A stretch of DNA of 10,277 nt from Clostridium sp. CAG:465. Its GTDB lineage: Bacteria > Bacillota > Clostridia > TANB77 > CAG-465. Below the pieces are notes generated by a model. That model was not told the origin of the DNA. It did no database searches and saw nothing but the letters and a program-made list of their open reading frames with translations. The first letter of the stretch is position 1. Every line of letters starts with the position of its first letter. Where the stretch lies: NCBI GenBank assembly GCA_000433755.1, contig FR891266.1, forward strand, positions 1-10,277, in the 5' to 3' direction. This document shows positions 1 to 5,978 of the stretch, one piece after another. The position numbers and the translations under genes are program-made.

Positions 1-9
1 TTTACCTTA

Positions 10-85
10 TGGAGCTATTAGGGAGAATCGAACTCCCGACCTACAGGTTACGAATCTGTTGCTCTACCAACTGAGCTATAATAGC
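10..85 (-). tRNA. tRNA-Thr, anticodon CGU
   Basis: The minus strand folds into a full 76-nt cloverleaf with an encoded CCA. It has a 7-bp acceptor stem (GCTATTA with TAATAGC), D stem GCTC/GAGC, T stem GGGAG/CTCCC and T loop TTCGATT. The anticodon loop is TTCGTAA (plus-strand 48-54), which puts CGT at 50-52, reading the threonine codon ACG. The discriminator base is T. The top anticodon-stem pair (A31 with C39, plus-strand 55 and 47) is a mismatch, while the other four pairs are good. The gene is divergent from infA and has its own consensus-like promoter. It ends 10 bases from the window edge, so I cannot tell whether other tRNA genes follow. Confidence 0.95.
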
Positions 86-97
86 ATATATATTGTT

Positions 98-126
98 ATT
101 ATAGAATATATACTTAAAAAATTCAA
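98..126 (-). promoter_or_regulatory. SigA-type promoter of the tRNA-Thr gene
   Basis: On the minus strand, -35 TTGAAT (121-126) is followed after exactly 17 bp by a perfect -10 TATAAT (98-103). The expected start point lies about 6 nt before the mature tRNA 5' end, a short leader typical of a tRNA gene. Confidence 0.8.
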
Positions 127-164
127 TAAATACATGGAAAAAATAATAAAATTATTAAAAAATG

Positions 165-193
165 TTGACAATTAGAGTTAAAAAAGTTATAAT
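165..193 (+). promoter_or_regulatory. Consensus SigA promoter of the infA operon
   Basis: A perfect -35 TTGACA (165-170) and a perfect -10 TATAAT (188-193) are separated by 17 bp. Transcription should start near 200, leaving a leader of about 64 nt before infA. This is the strongest promoter match in the window, fitting a ribosomal-protein operon. It lies back to back with the tRNA promoter. Confidence 0.9.
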
Positions 194-205
194 GTATATG
201 TTAAC

Positions 206-239
206 TTTTGCTTATTTTATATGCGTAAAGTGAGTAAAA
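206..239 (+). promoter_or_regulatory. Predicted 14-bp hairpin in the infA leader
   Basis: Positions 206-219 pair with 226-239 without a break: 14 pairs, of which three are G-U wobbles, closing a 6-nt loop TATGCG (220-225). It starts within a few bases of the predicted transcript 5' end and ends 10 nt before the SD. No uninterrupted T-run follows, so it does not look like a plain terminator. It could stabilise the mRNA 5' end or regulate; its function is inferred only. Confidence 0.4.
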
Positions 240-263
240 ATTTTGTAATAGGAGGAATGAATA

Positions 264-482
264 GTGGCTAAAGATGATGTTATTGAAGTTGATGGAATAG
301 TTACAGATGCTTTACCTAATGCTAACTTTAAGGTTAAACTTGAAAATGGTCATGAGGTTTTGGCTCATATTTCTGGAAAACTAAGAATGCATTACATTAA
401 AATCTTACCTGGAGATAAAGTTAAGCTTGAACTTTCAACATATGACTTAACTAAAGGTAGAATAACTTGGAGAGGAAAATAA
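264..482 (+). CDS. infA: Translation initiation factor IF-1
   Basis: This encodes IF-1, which binds the A site of the 30S subunit during initiation and helps IF-2 and IF-3 select the start tRNA. The 72-residue length is the family norm. The N-terminus MAKDDVIEVDGIV and the C-terminal KGRITWRGK are classical, and the whole protein is one OB fold. The GTG start at 264 is set by an AGGAGGA SD at 250-256 and by alignment with the family N-terminus; an ATG at 257 is in another frame. It is the first gene of the operon, under the promoter at 165-193. In many Bacillota infA sits downstream of secY-adk-map, but here it begins a unit next to a divergent tRNA gene. A 147-nt folded spacer separates it from rpmJ. 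Confidence 0.97.
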   Translation: MAKDDVIEVDGIVTDALPNANFKVKLENGHEVLAHISGKLRMHYIKILPGDKVKLELSTYDLTKGRITWRGK

Positions 483-509
483 TCCTATTATATTAAAATC
501 ATGCAATAA

Positions 510-571
510 GCATAAAACTAGAGCGGCTGTAAAAGGCATGGCCTTAAATGTCTTTTATTTTAGTTTCATGT
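510..571 (+). promoter_or_regulatory. Predicted structured RNA in the infA-rpmJ spacer
   Basis: The gap of 147 nt between infA and rpmJ holds two coaxial stems. The outer stem pairs 510-520 with 561-571 (one A-C mismatch and one G-U). The inner stem pairs 529-539 with 548-558 (two G-U pairs), closing loop GGCCTTAA (540-547). An asymmetric bulge GAGCGGCT (521-528) lies between them. GGCT of the bulge can pair with GGCC of the loop, giving either a pseudoknot or an alternative hairpin (525-530 with 538-543). This resembles a ribosomal-protein autoregulatory leader in layout, but I do not recognise a named family. Confidence 0.45.
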
Positions 572-629
572 TTATTATATAACTTACTTTTGTTAAATTT
601 ATTAACAAGTATTTTAAGGAGGAATTAAA

Positions 630-743
630 ATGAAAGTAAGACCATCAGTAAAAAAGATTTGTGAGAAGTGCAAAGTGATTAGAAGAAATGGCGTAGTTAG
701 AGTTATTTGTGAAAATCCAAAGCACAAACAAAGACAAGGTTAA
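630..743 (+). CDS. rpmJ: 50S ribosomal protein L36
   Basis: This 37-residue protein is L36, a small zinc-ribbon protein of the large subunit. It starts MKVRPSVKKICEKC and ends NPKHKQRQG, both diagnostic. Zinc ligands C11, C14, C27 and H32 are all present, so this is the zinc-binding (C+) form. A strong SD AAGGAGG (616-622) lies 7 nt before the ATG. The 17-nt stretch AAGGAGGAATTAAAATG here is identical to the one at the rpoA start. The order rpmJ-rpsM-rpsK is standard for bacteria. It is the first gene after the structured spacer, so it would be the first affected by any control there. Confidence 0.97.
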   Translation: MKVRPSVKKICEKCKVIRRNGVVRVICENPKHKQRQG

Positions 744-762
744 TGTGGGGGTGTAAGAGTAA

Positions 763-1134
763 ATGGCACGTATAGCTGGAGTAGATTTACCAAAACAAAA
801 AGTAGCAGAAATAGGACTAACATCTATATATGGAATTGGTCGTTCTGCATCAAGAAAAATACTTGCAGAAGCAGGTATTGAACCAACAAAAAGAGTTAAA
901 GATTTTACAGAAGAAGATGAAGCAAAAATAAGAGAAATAATCGAGAGAGATTATACAGTAGAAGGAGATCTTCGTAAAGAAGTATCTTTAAACATCAAAA
1001 GATTAATGGAAATTAATTGCTATAGAGGACAAAGACATAAAAGAAGACTTCCTGTAAGAGGTCAAAGAACAAAAACTAATGCTAGAACTAGAAAAGGTCC
1101 TAGAAAAACAATAGCAGGAAAGAAAGGAGTATAG
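763..1134 (+). CDS. rpsM: 30S ribosomal protein S13
   Basis: S13 sits in the head of the small subunit and contacts the 50S subunit and the P-site tRNA. The 123-residue protein starts MARIAGVDLPKQK and has the helix-turn-helix segment SIYGIGRSASRKIL (residues 22-35). The basic tail with RGQRTKTNARTRKGPRK reaches the tRNA; both are family hallmarks, and the length is normal. The SD is the unusual GGGGGTG (747-753), a one-base variant of GGAGGTG, 9 nt before the ATG. The same 12-nt block GTGGGGGTGTAA precedes rpsD. rpsM begins 19 nt after rpmJ and is followed by rpsK after 6 nt, so they are surely cotranscribed. Confidence 0.98.
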   Translation: MARIAGVDLPKQKVAEIGLTSIYGIGRSASRKILAEAGIEPTKRVKDFTEEDEAKIREIIERDYTVEGDLRKEVSLNIKRLMEINCYRGQRHKRRLPVRGQRTKTNARTRKGPRKTIAGKKGV

Positions 1135-1140
1135 TTAGAA

Positions 1141-1533
1141 ATGGCAGATAAAAGAAAATCAGTTTCAAAGAAAAAAGTAAAAAAGAATATTTCAACTGGT
1201 GCAGCTCACATACAATCTTCATTTAACAATACAATTGTTACAATGACTGATTCTCAAGGTAACGTTATATCTTGGGCAAGTGCTGGTGGACTTGGATTTA
1301 AAGGTTCAAGAAAAAATACTCCTTTTGCTGCAGGTCAAGCAGCTGAAACAGCAGCTAATGCAGCTAAAGAGCATGGATTAAAAAGTGTAGAAGTGTTTGT
1401 AAAAGGACCTGGTTCTGGAAGAGAAGCAGCTATAAGAGCACTTCAAACAGCTGGATTGGAAATAAACATGATAAAAGATGTTACTCCAATACCACATAAT
1501 GGTTGTAGACCACCAAAGAGAAGAAGAGTATAG
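1141..1533 (+). CDS. rpsK: 30S ribosomal protein S11
   Basis: S11 lies on the platform of the 30S subunit near the mRNA exit and 16S helix 45. The 130-residue sequence has the usual lysine-rich N-terminus, then SFNNTIVTMTDSQGNVISWASAGGLGFKGSRK (about residues 27-58), the GPGSGREAAIRAL motif, and the invariant ending DVTPIPHNGCRPPKRRRV. Its SD, AAAGGAG (1123-1129), lies inside the last codons of rpsM, implying close translational linkage. The TAG stop overlaps the first base of the SD block of rpsD. Confidence 0.98.
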   Translation: MADKRKSVSKKKVKKNISTGAAHIQSSFNNTIVTMTDSQGNVISWASAGGLGFKGSRKNTPFAAGQAAETAANAAKEHGLKSVEVFVKGPGSGREAAIRALQTAGLEINMIKDVTPIPHNGCRPPKRRRV

Positions 1534-1551
1534 TGGGGGTGTAAATATAAA

Positions 1552-2181
1552 ATGGCAAGATATACAGATGCAGTATGTAAAAAGTGCAGAAGAGAAGGTA
1601 CAAAACTTTTCTTAAAAGGCACAAGATGTAATTCAAATAAATGTGCAATTGATAGAAGATCTTATGCTCCAGGACAACATGGTAAAAATAGAGTAAAATT
1701 ATCAGAATATGGTCTTCAATTAAGAGCAAAACAAAGAGCTAAAGAATATTATGGGGTTTCAGAATCTCAATTTAGAAAATATTATGAAGAAGCTTTCAGA
1801 CGTGAAGGAGTAACTTCAGATATCTTATTCGAACAATTAGAACTTAGACTTGATAATGTAGCATACAGAATGGGAATTGGTACTTCAAGAGCTGAAGCAA
1901 GACAACTAGTAGGATATAAAGTACTAGATGTTAATGGTAAGAAAGTAAACATCCCTTCATATATTTGTAAAGTAGGAGATGTTATCTCTTTAAGAGATGC
2001 TAAAAAAGATAATAAAACAGTAGTTTCTGTAATGGAAACTAATAAATTAAAAGCAGTACCAGCATGGTTAGAATTAAATAAAGATAGAACAGAGGCAAAA
2101 GTTTTAAGAAAACCAACTAGAGAAGATGTTGATCTTGAAGTTCAAGAAAGTCTAATCGTTGAGTTATACTCTAAGAACTAA
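1552..2181 (+). CDS. rpsD: 30S ribosomal protein S4
   Basis: S4 is a primary 16S rRNA binder that starts assembly of the 30S body and helps maintain decoding accuracy. In several bacteria it also represses its own operon by binding a leader RNA. The 209-residue protein has four N-terminal cysteines (C9, C12, C26, C31), the zinc-binding form of the family. The S4 RNA-binding domain covers about residues 97-157 (from LELRLDNVAYRMGIG). The SD is GGGGGTG (1535-1541), part of a 12-nt block shared with rpsM. In Bacillus subtilis rpsD is a separate gene, but here it is inside the alpha-type operon as in Escherichia coli. A 9-bp inverted repeat covers its stop codon. Confidence 0.98.
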   Translation: MARYTDAVCKKCRREGTKLFLKGTRCNSNKCAIDRRSYAPGQHGKNRVKLSEYGLQLRAKQRAKEYYGVSESQFRKYYEEAFRREGVTSDILFEQLELRLDNVAYRMGIGTSRAEARQLVGYKVLDVNGKKVNIPSYICKVGDVISLRDAKKDNKTVVSVMETNKLKAVPAWLELNKDRTEAKVLRKPTREDVDLEVQESLIVELYSKN

Positions 2182-2197
2182 TTAAATCATTTAATTA
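2179..2197 (+). repeat. Perfect inverted repeat over the rpsD stop codon
   Basis: TAATTAAAT (2179-2187) and ATTTAATTA (2189-2197) form a perfect 9-bp palindrome around one central base. It includes the rpsD TAA. It is all A/T apart from the central C and has no T-tract, so a terminator is unlikely; it may be chance in AT-rich DNA. Confidence 0.4.
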
Positions 2198-2206
2198 AGT
2201 TATATA

Positions 2207-2231
2207 TAATACGTGTAATCAGAGCGTATTA
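2207..2231 (+). promoter_or_regulatory. Hairpin just before the rpoA ribosome binding site
   Basis: TAATACG (2207-2213) pairs perfectly with CGTATTA (2225-2231) around an 11-nt loop. The stem ends at the first base of the AAAGGAGG SD of rpoA. A TATAAT-like hexamer also lies at 2205-2210, but no good -35 is found 17 bp upstream, so a separate rpoA promoter is only a weak possibility. Confidence 0.35.
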
Positions 2232-2245
2232 AAGGAGGAATTAAA

Positions 2246-3193
2246 ATGGTTGAAATGCAAAGACCTGAAATAAAATGTGTTGAAGTTAACGCTGACACAT
2301 ATTATGCAAGATTTGAGGCACAGCCTCTTGAAAGAGGATTCGGAATTACACTTGGTAATTCACTAAGAAGAATTCTTCTTTCATCACTACCAGGGTATGC
2401 TATAAATACAATAAAAATTGCAGGAGTAACTCATGAATTTACAACAATACCAGGAGTTACAGAAGATGTTACAGATTTAATACTTAATTTAAAACAAGTA
2501 TGTTTAAAATCTAGTGATGTGGACAAAAAAGATATCACTATAAAAGCTAAGGGACCATGTGAGGTTACAGCTGGAGATATTATAACTGATTCGACAATAG
2601 AAGTTGTAAACAAAGATTTACATATTGCTTATGTTGATGATGGAGCAGAATTAGATATTGAAATGACTGCTGTAAAAGGTAGAGGATATGTTGAAGGAAA
2701 AAGAGAAAAAGATTCAACAGATGCTATAAACGTTTTACCAATTGATTCAATATTTACACCTGTTAAAAAAGTTAATTTCCAAGTTGAAAAAACGAGAGTT
2801 GGTCAAGATCCAAATTATGATAAATTAATTATTGAAATTTGGACAAATGGTGTTATAGAACCATATGAAGCTTTAAGTATGGCTGCTAAAGTCTTAAATG
2901 AACATTTAGAAATGTTTATTGATTTATCTGAAATAGCTAAAAATATGTCAATTATGTCTCAAAAAGAATTATCTATGAAAGATAAAATTTTAGAAACATC
3001 AATTGAGGATTTAGAGTTCTCAGTAAGATCATATAACTGTCTAAAAAGAGCAGGTATACATACAGTTGCAGATATAGTAAATAAATCTGAACAAGATATG
3101 ATAAAAGTTAGAAATCTAGGTAAAAAATCACTAGATGAAGTAATGAATAAAATTGCAGAACTTGGACTTGAATTTAAAAATAAGGACGAGTAA
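2246..3193 (+). CDS. rpoA: DNA-directed RNA polymerase subunit alpha
   Basis: Alpha dimerises to scaffold assembly of RNA polymerase, and its C-terminal domain touches UP elements and activators. The 315-residue protein has the N-terminal dimer domain with the hallmark GFGITLGNSLRRILLSSLPG (residues 31-50). A flexible linker near residue 235 leads to a C-terminal domain from about 253 with SVRSYNCLKRAGI and RNLGKKSLDEV. R261 and N264 match the DNA-contacting R265 and N268 of E. coli. The start at 2246 has SD AAAGGAGG seven bases upstream. An in-frame ATG three codons later is possible but badly spaced. Length is normal, and it is followed by rplQ as usual. Confidence 0.98.
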   Translation: MVEMQRPEIKCVEVNADTYYARFEAQPLERGFGITLGNSLRRILLSSLPGYAINTIKIAGVTHEFTTIPGVTEDVTDLILNLKQVCLKSSDVDKKDITIKAKGPCEVTAGDIITDSTIEVVNKDLHIAYVDDGAELDIEMTAVKGRGYVEGKREKDSTDAINVLPIDSIFTPVKKVNFQVEKTRVGQDPNYDKLIIEIWTNGVIEPYEALSMAAKVLNEHLEMFIDLSEIAKNMSIMSQKELSMKDKILETSIEDLEFSVRSYNCLKRAGIHTVADIVNKSEQDMIKVRNLGKKSLDEVMNKIAELGLEFKNKDE

Positions 3194-3212
3194 TTAAAGG
3201 AGGATAAGCAAA

Positions 3213-3737
3213 ATGCCAGGAACAAGAAAACTTTCAAGAGTAACTTCTCACAGAAGCGCCATGCTTAACAATTTAGTTTCATCTTTAATCCTTAATGGAA
3301 AAATAGAAACTACACTTGCTAAAGCAAAGGAAGTTAAACCTATTGCTGATAGCTTAGTAGATTTAGCAATAAAAGAAAAAGATAACTTTGAAGTTAAGGA
3401 AAAAACAGTATCTAGAGCAAAATTAGATAAAAATGGTAAAAAAGTAAAAGAAACTAAAACTTCTAAAAATGGAAAAAAATATGAGGTAATAGTAAGAGAA
3501 GTAGTTAAAGAAAATAAAAATGTTGATAAACCATCAAAACTTGCTGCTAGAAAAAAAATGTTTAGACATTTAAATAAAATAAGTGATTTCAATGGTAATA
3601 CTGTTGATTTAACAGAAAAATTATTTAATGAAATTGCACCTAAATATGAAAAAGCAACAGGTGGTTATACAAGAATTGTTAAATTAGTTCCAAGAAAAGG
3701 TGACGGAGCTGAAATGGCAATAATAGAACTAATATAG
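3213..3737 (+). CDS. rplQ: 50S ribosomal protein L17 with internal insertion
   Basis: L17 binds 23S rRNA near the peptide exit tunnel. The conserved ends are clear: MPGTRKLSRVTSHRSAMLNNL at the start, and KLFNEIAPKYEKATGGYTRI then RKGDGAEMAIIELI at the end. At 174 residues it is about 50 longer than the 115-130 residues of E. coli or B. subtilis L17. The extra part lies roughly at residues 55-107, between the AKEVKPIADSLVDLAIK helix and the KLAARKKMFRHLNK helix. It is lysine-rich and contains KNGKK twice (73-77 and 85-89). From memory, similar insertions occur in some Clostridia such as Lachnospiraceae, so this is probably a lineage trait and not damage. SD AAAGGAGG is good. It is the last gene of the operon. 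Confidence 0.96.
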   Translation: MPGTRKLSRVTSHRSAMLNNLVSSLILNGKIETTLAKAKEVKPIADSLVDLAIKEKDNFEVKEKTVSRAKLDKNGKKVKETKTSKNGKKYEVIVREVVKENKNVDKPSKLAARKKMFRHLNKISDFNGNTVDLTEKLFNEIAPKYEKATGGYTRIVKLVPRKGDGAEMAIIELI

Positions 3738-3744
3738 TTATATT

Positions 3745-3785
3745 AAAATAGTGTAAAATGTTAAAGTTTTACACTATTTTTTATT
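3745..3785 (+). terminator. Rho-independent terminator of the infA-rplQ operon
   Basis: AAAATAGTGTAAAA (3745-3758) and TTTTACACTATTTT (3767-3780) form a perfect 14-bp stem with an 8-nt loop, running into a T-rich tract. It begins 7 nt after the rplQ stop. Confidence 0.9.
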
Positions 3786-3792
3786 TTATCTG

Positions 3793-3821
3793 TTGAAAAA
3801 TGTTTTTGTTTTTGCTAATAT
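3793..3821 (+). promoter_or_regulatory. Putative promoter of the unknown membrane-anchored protein gene
   Basis: -35 TTGAAA (3793-3798) and -10 TAATAT (3816-3821) are 17 bp apart, and TGC directly before the -10 gives an extended -10. The position, just after a terminator and about 30 bp before the start codon, supports it. Confidence 0.6.
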
Positions 3822-3851
3822 ATATGTATAACTTAATTGGAGGTAAATTAT

Positions 3852-4643
3852 ATGAAAAAAGGGAATTCACTAATTGCTGTTATAGTTACAGTTCTTGTAA
3901 TGTTATTAATAATTGGAGGACTTGGATTTGCAGGAGTAAAACTTGGTGTTATTAAATTTGATTTTAATGCATTAAAATTTAGTAAGCCTAAAGTAGAAGA
4001 GGAAAATAAAGAAAATGTTGATATATATTCAAAAGAATATAATGTAGACGATTATGTAAGTGTTGCCAAAGATGACGAGAGTGGATTAAAGCTTGTTACA
4101 TTTAAAAATGTAGAATCTGATGCAACAACTAAATTTTCCAGTAAACAAGATGAATTTAAAACTTTAAAAGTTGAAAGTGGAAATAAAAAAACAAATATAG
4201 TAAGAACAAATGCCCAAAAAGGTATTTTATCAGTATACACAAAGGAAATAGTAAAAAAAGCAGATACAGTTATTTCTGAAAATTCATATGCAGTAAATGT
4301 AAATATTGAAACTAAAGAAAATGTAAAAAATTCTGAGGTATTGGATTTATATGAAGTAAAAGTTGATAATGTATGTAAAGCTGTAGTAAATAAACTTGTT
4401 GAAGTATCTGCTGATTTGACTTATACAGATTCTACAGGTGCTATTGTAAATGCTTCAGATATAAAAAATAATACAAGTAAATATACAGAAATTATAAAAA
4501 ATAACATTGAAAATTTAGTAATATATTCAAGAAAAGATAAAGTGTATGTAGATGTAAATCCTATAAGCTTATTAAAAATATTAGGATTAAATACATCAAA
4601 TAGTTCAAAAATTGTTGATGTTACAAGCGTGGCAATTAATTAA
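3852..4643 (+). CDS. Unknown protein with one N-terminal membrane segment
   Basis: I do not recognise this family. The 263-residue protein starts with a short positive MKKGN, then one hydrophobic segment (about residues 6-28), then a lysine/glutamate-rich spacer (about 40-55). A soluble domain follows with many beta-prone stretches, ending LLKILGLNTSNSSKIVDVTSVAIN. This fits a membrane-anchored protein facing outward, possibly attached by an uncleaved signal. There is one cysteine (about residue 174) and no lipobox or recognisable catalytic motif. The ATG at 3852 is chosen because GGAGG (3839-3843) lies 8 nt upstream; an in-frame TTG at 3837 overlaps that SD and is unlikely. Own promoter and terminator show it is monocistronic. 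Confidence 0.85.
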   Translation: MKKGNSLIAVIVTVLVMLLIIGGLGFAGVKLGVIKFDFNALKFSKPKVEEENKENVDIYSKEYNVDDYVSVAKDDESGLKLVTFKNVESDATTKFSSKQDEFKTLKVESGNKKTNIVRTNAQKGILSVYTKEIVKKADTVISENSYAVNVNIETKENVKNSEVLDLYEVKVDNVCKAVVNKLVEVSADLTYTDSTGAIVNASDIKNNTSKYTEIIKNNIENLVIYSRKDKVYVDVNPISLLKILGLNTSNSSKIVDVTSVAIN

Positions 4644-4662
4644 TTTATAAGTAACATATAGA

Positions 4663-4711
4663 AAAGACTATACAAATCAAATAAAATTTGTATAGTCTTT
4701 GTTTATTTTTT
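4663..4711 (+). terminator. Terminator overlapping the end of tmcAL
   Basis: AAAGACTATACAAAT (4663-4677) and ATTTGTATAGTCTTT (4686-4700) form a perfect 15-bp stem with an 8-nt loop, followed on the plus strand by GTTTATTTTTT. It ends transcription of the unknown gene. The right arm also encodes the last residues of convergent tmcAL, whose TGA (4677-4679) overlaps the loop. The minus-strand side lacks a good T-tract, so two-way action is uncertain. Confidence 0.9.
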
Positions 4712-5867
4712 GATTGATTAACATGCTATAAATATTAGAAGCATATATATCTATATCAAGTGATAGCTTTTGATATTTGTTTAAATATGATAAAGTTTTA
4801 TTATTTAAAGATGATATAACAGGTATATTTGAAGTATTTGATATATGTGATAATAAATCTTTTTTATCATGATTAAAAGCTAAAATATGAGCATAATTAG
4901 AATTGTTTTCTTTAAGTAAGTTAAAATCATCTTTATATATATTAAGCAAAATATTAACTAGTATTCTTTTAATTCTACTTAATTCGTATCTTTTTGATTT
5001 TATTTTAAAAAGGAATTCATCATATGAATATGAATTACAAATTTCTTTTTTTAGTTTATTCTCAATACCTTCACTTACTCCATTTATTTCTTTTAAATCA
5101 TTTTCATTCATTGATATTATTTTATACTTTAATATTTCAAAAAAATCATTATTGAATATTATTTTATTATTTTTTAAATATTTAGATACATTCTCAGGAA
5201 TGTATTTTTGTATATCATTTAAGTTACATTTATTTTCTAAAGCTTTACGTATGCTTGTACTGCTTGTATAACAATTTTCAAGTATATGACTATTAAAATT
5301 ACTTTCTCTATGTATAGCAAAAGGAATAATGTTTGAATTTAAAATTTTTAAAGTCTTTAAATATTCAAGTGCTAAAATGTTATTTGGAGATAATATTATA
5401 TTTATATCATCTTCATTTAGAAATTTGTTTAGTGAGTTATTTCTTGCTTTAGCAAAAGAAATACCTTTTTTTAATTCATTTTTTATTTCGATCCATATTT
5501 CTTTATCTTTATAAATTAATGTTTCTGAAATTAATTTTAATCTTTCTATATTGTCAGTTTCTGCGCCAAAACATATTGCGTCAACATTTAAATCATTTAA
5601 TATACTTACAGATTTGTATGCAAAATTTCCTGCATCAGATGATGCAAATGCACTTGGAATTTCTATTACTAAGTCGACACCATTTTGTATAGCTTGCTTT
5701 GCACGTTCAAATTTATTTATTATTGCTATATTTCCTTGTTGTGTAAAACTTCCTGACATTATTACTATAACCGTATCACAACCAGTAATTTCTTTTGCTT
5801 TAGATATGTGATATATATGACCAGTATGCATAGGATTATATTCTGCAATTATTCCTAAAACTTTCAA
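4677..5867 (-). CDS. tmcAL: tRNA(Met) cytidine acetate ligase (TmcAL/YlbM family)
   Basis: TmcAL uses ATP and acetate to make N4-acetylcytidine at the wobble base C34 of elongator tRNA-Met, which helps it read AUG and not AUA. The 396-residue length fits. The N-terminal nucleotidyltransferase fold shows GIIAEYNPMHTGHIYH with the HxGH signature at residues 14-17. Further family motifs are MSGSFTQQG (37-45), CFGAE (99-103), SPNNILALEYL (160-170), IHRE (185-188) and SSTSIR (202-207). The start is TTG at 5865-5867, backed by AGGAG (5876-5880) eight bases upstream and by the family N-terminus. It stands alone on the minus strand, convergent with the unknown gene and divergent from rnhA. Confidence 0.93.
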   Translation of the reverse strand: MKVLGIIAEYNPMHTGHIYHISKAKEITGCDTVIVIMSGSFTQQGNIAIINKFERAKQAIQNGVDLVIEIPSAFASSDAGNFAYKSVSILNDLNVDAICFGAETDNIERLKLISETLIYKDKEIWIEIKNELKKGISFAKARNNSLNKFLNEDDINIILSPNNILALEYLKTLKILNSNIIPFAIHRESNFNSHILENCYTSSTSIRKALENKCNLNDIQKYIPENVSKYLKNNKIIFNNDFFEILKYKIISMNENDLKEINGVSEGIENKLKKEICNSYSYDEFLFKIKSKRYELSRIKRILVNILLNIYKDDFNLLKENNSNYAHILAFNHDKKDLLSHISNTSNIPVISSLNNKTLSYLNKYQKLSLDIDIYASNIYSMLINQKINKDYTNFI

Positions 5868-5884
5868 AAATCTCTCTCCTTATA

Positions 5885-5913
5885 TTGAAAAATGTACAAT
5901 ATTATGGTATAGT
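5885..5913 (+). promoter_or_regulatory. Extended -10 promoter of rnhA
   Basis: -35 TTGAAA (5885-5890), 17-bp spacer, -10 TATAGT (5908-5913) with TGG immediately upstream. It would give a leader of about 60 nt before rnhA and probably also drives spoIIM. Confidence 0.7.
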
Positions 5914-5916
5914 ACA
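5893..5916 (+). promoter_or_regulatory. Imperfect palindrome over the rnhA promoter
   Basis: The 24-bp stretch has outer arms TGTAC (5893-5897) and GTACA (5912-5916) and agrees with its own complement at 9 of 12 half-site positions. It covers the rnhA spacer and -10 and lies in the predicted tmcAL leader. This could be an operator for both genes; no known regulator motif is recognised. Confidence 0.35.
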
Positions 5917-5931
5917 CGTATATATATATAA

Positions 5932-5960
5932 AGTTTAGCACAGTAAAATGTAAAATTCAA
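5932..5960 (-). promoter_or_regulatory. Putative promoter of tmcAL
   Basis: On the minus strand, -35 TTGAAT (5955-5960) and -10 TAAACT (5932-5937) are 17 bp apart, with TGC before the -10. The leader to the TTG start would be about 58 nt. It overlaps the rnhA leader on the other strand. Confidence 0.45.
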
Positions 5961-5978
5961 GTAAAGAGGTAGAGAATA

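Noticed and set aside
2205..2210. Internal promoter for rpoA from TATAAT
   Set aside because: The hexamer 17 bp upstream (TTAAAT) is a poor -35 in a fully A/T-rich stretch; kept only as a remark.
3248..3592. Minus-strand open frame of over 100 codons inside rplQ
   Set aside because: It is the antisense of the lysine-rich L17 insertion, composed of Phe/Leu/Ser; no SD or promoter.
4903..5811. Plus-strand open frames inside tmcAL
   Set aside because: They are antisense shadows of an AT-rich gene with clear family motifs, giving Phe/Ser/Ile-rich nonsense and no SD.
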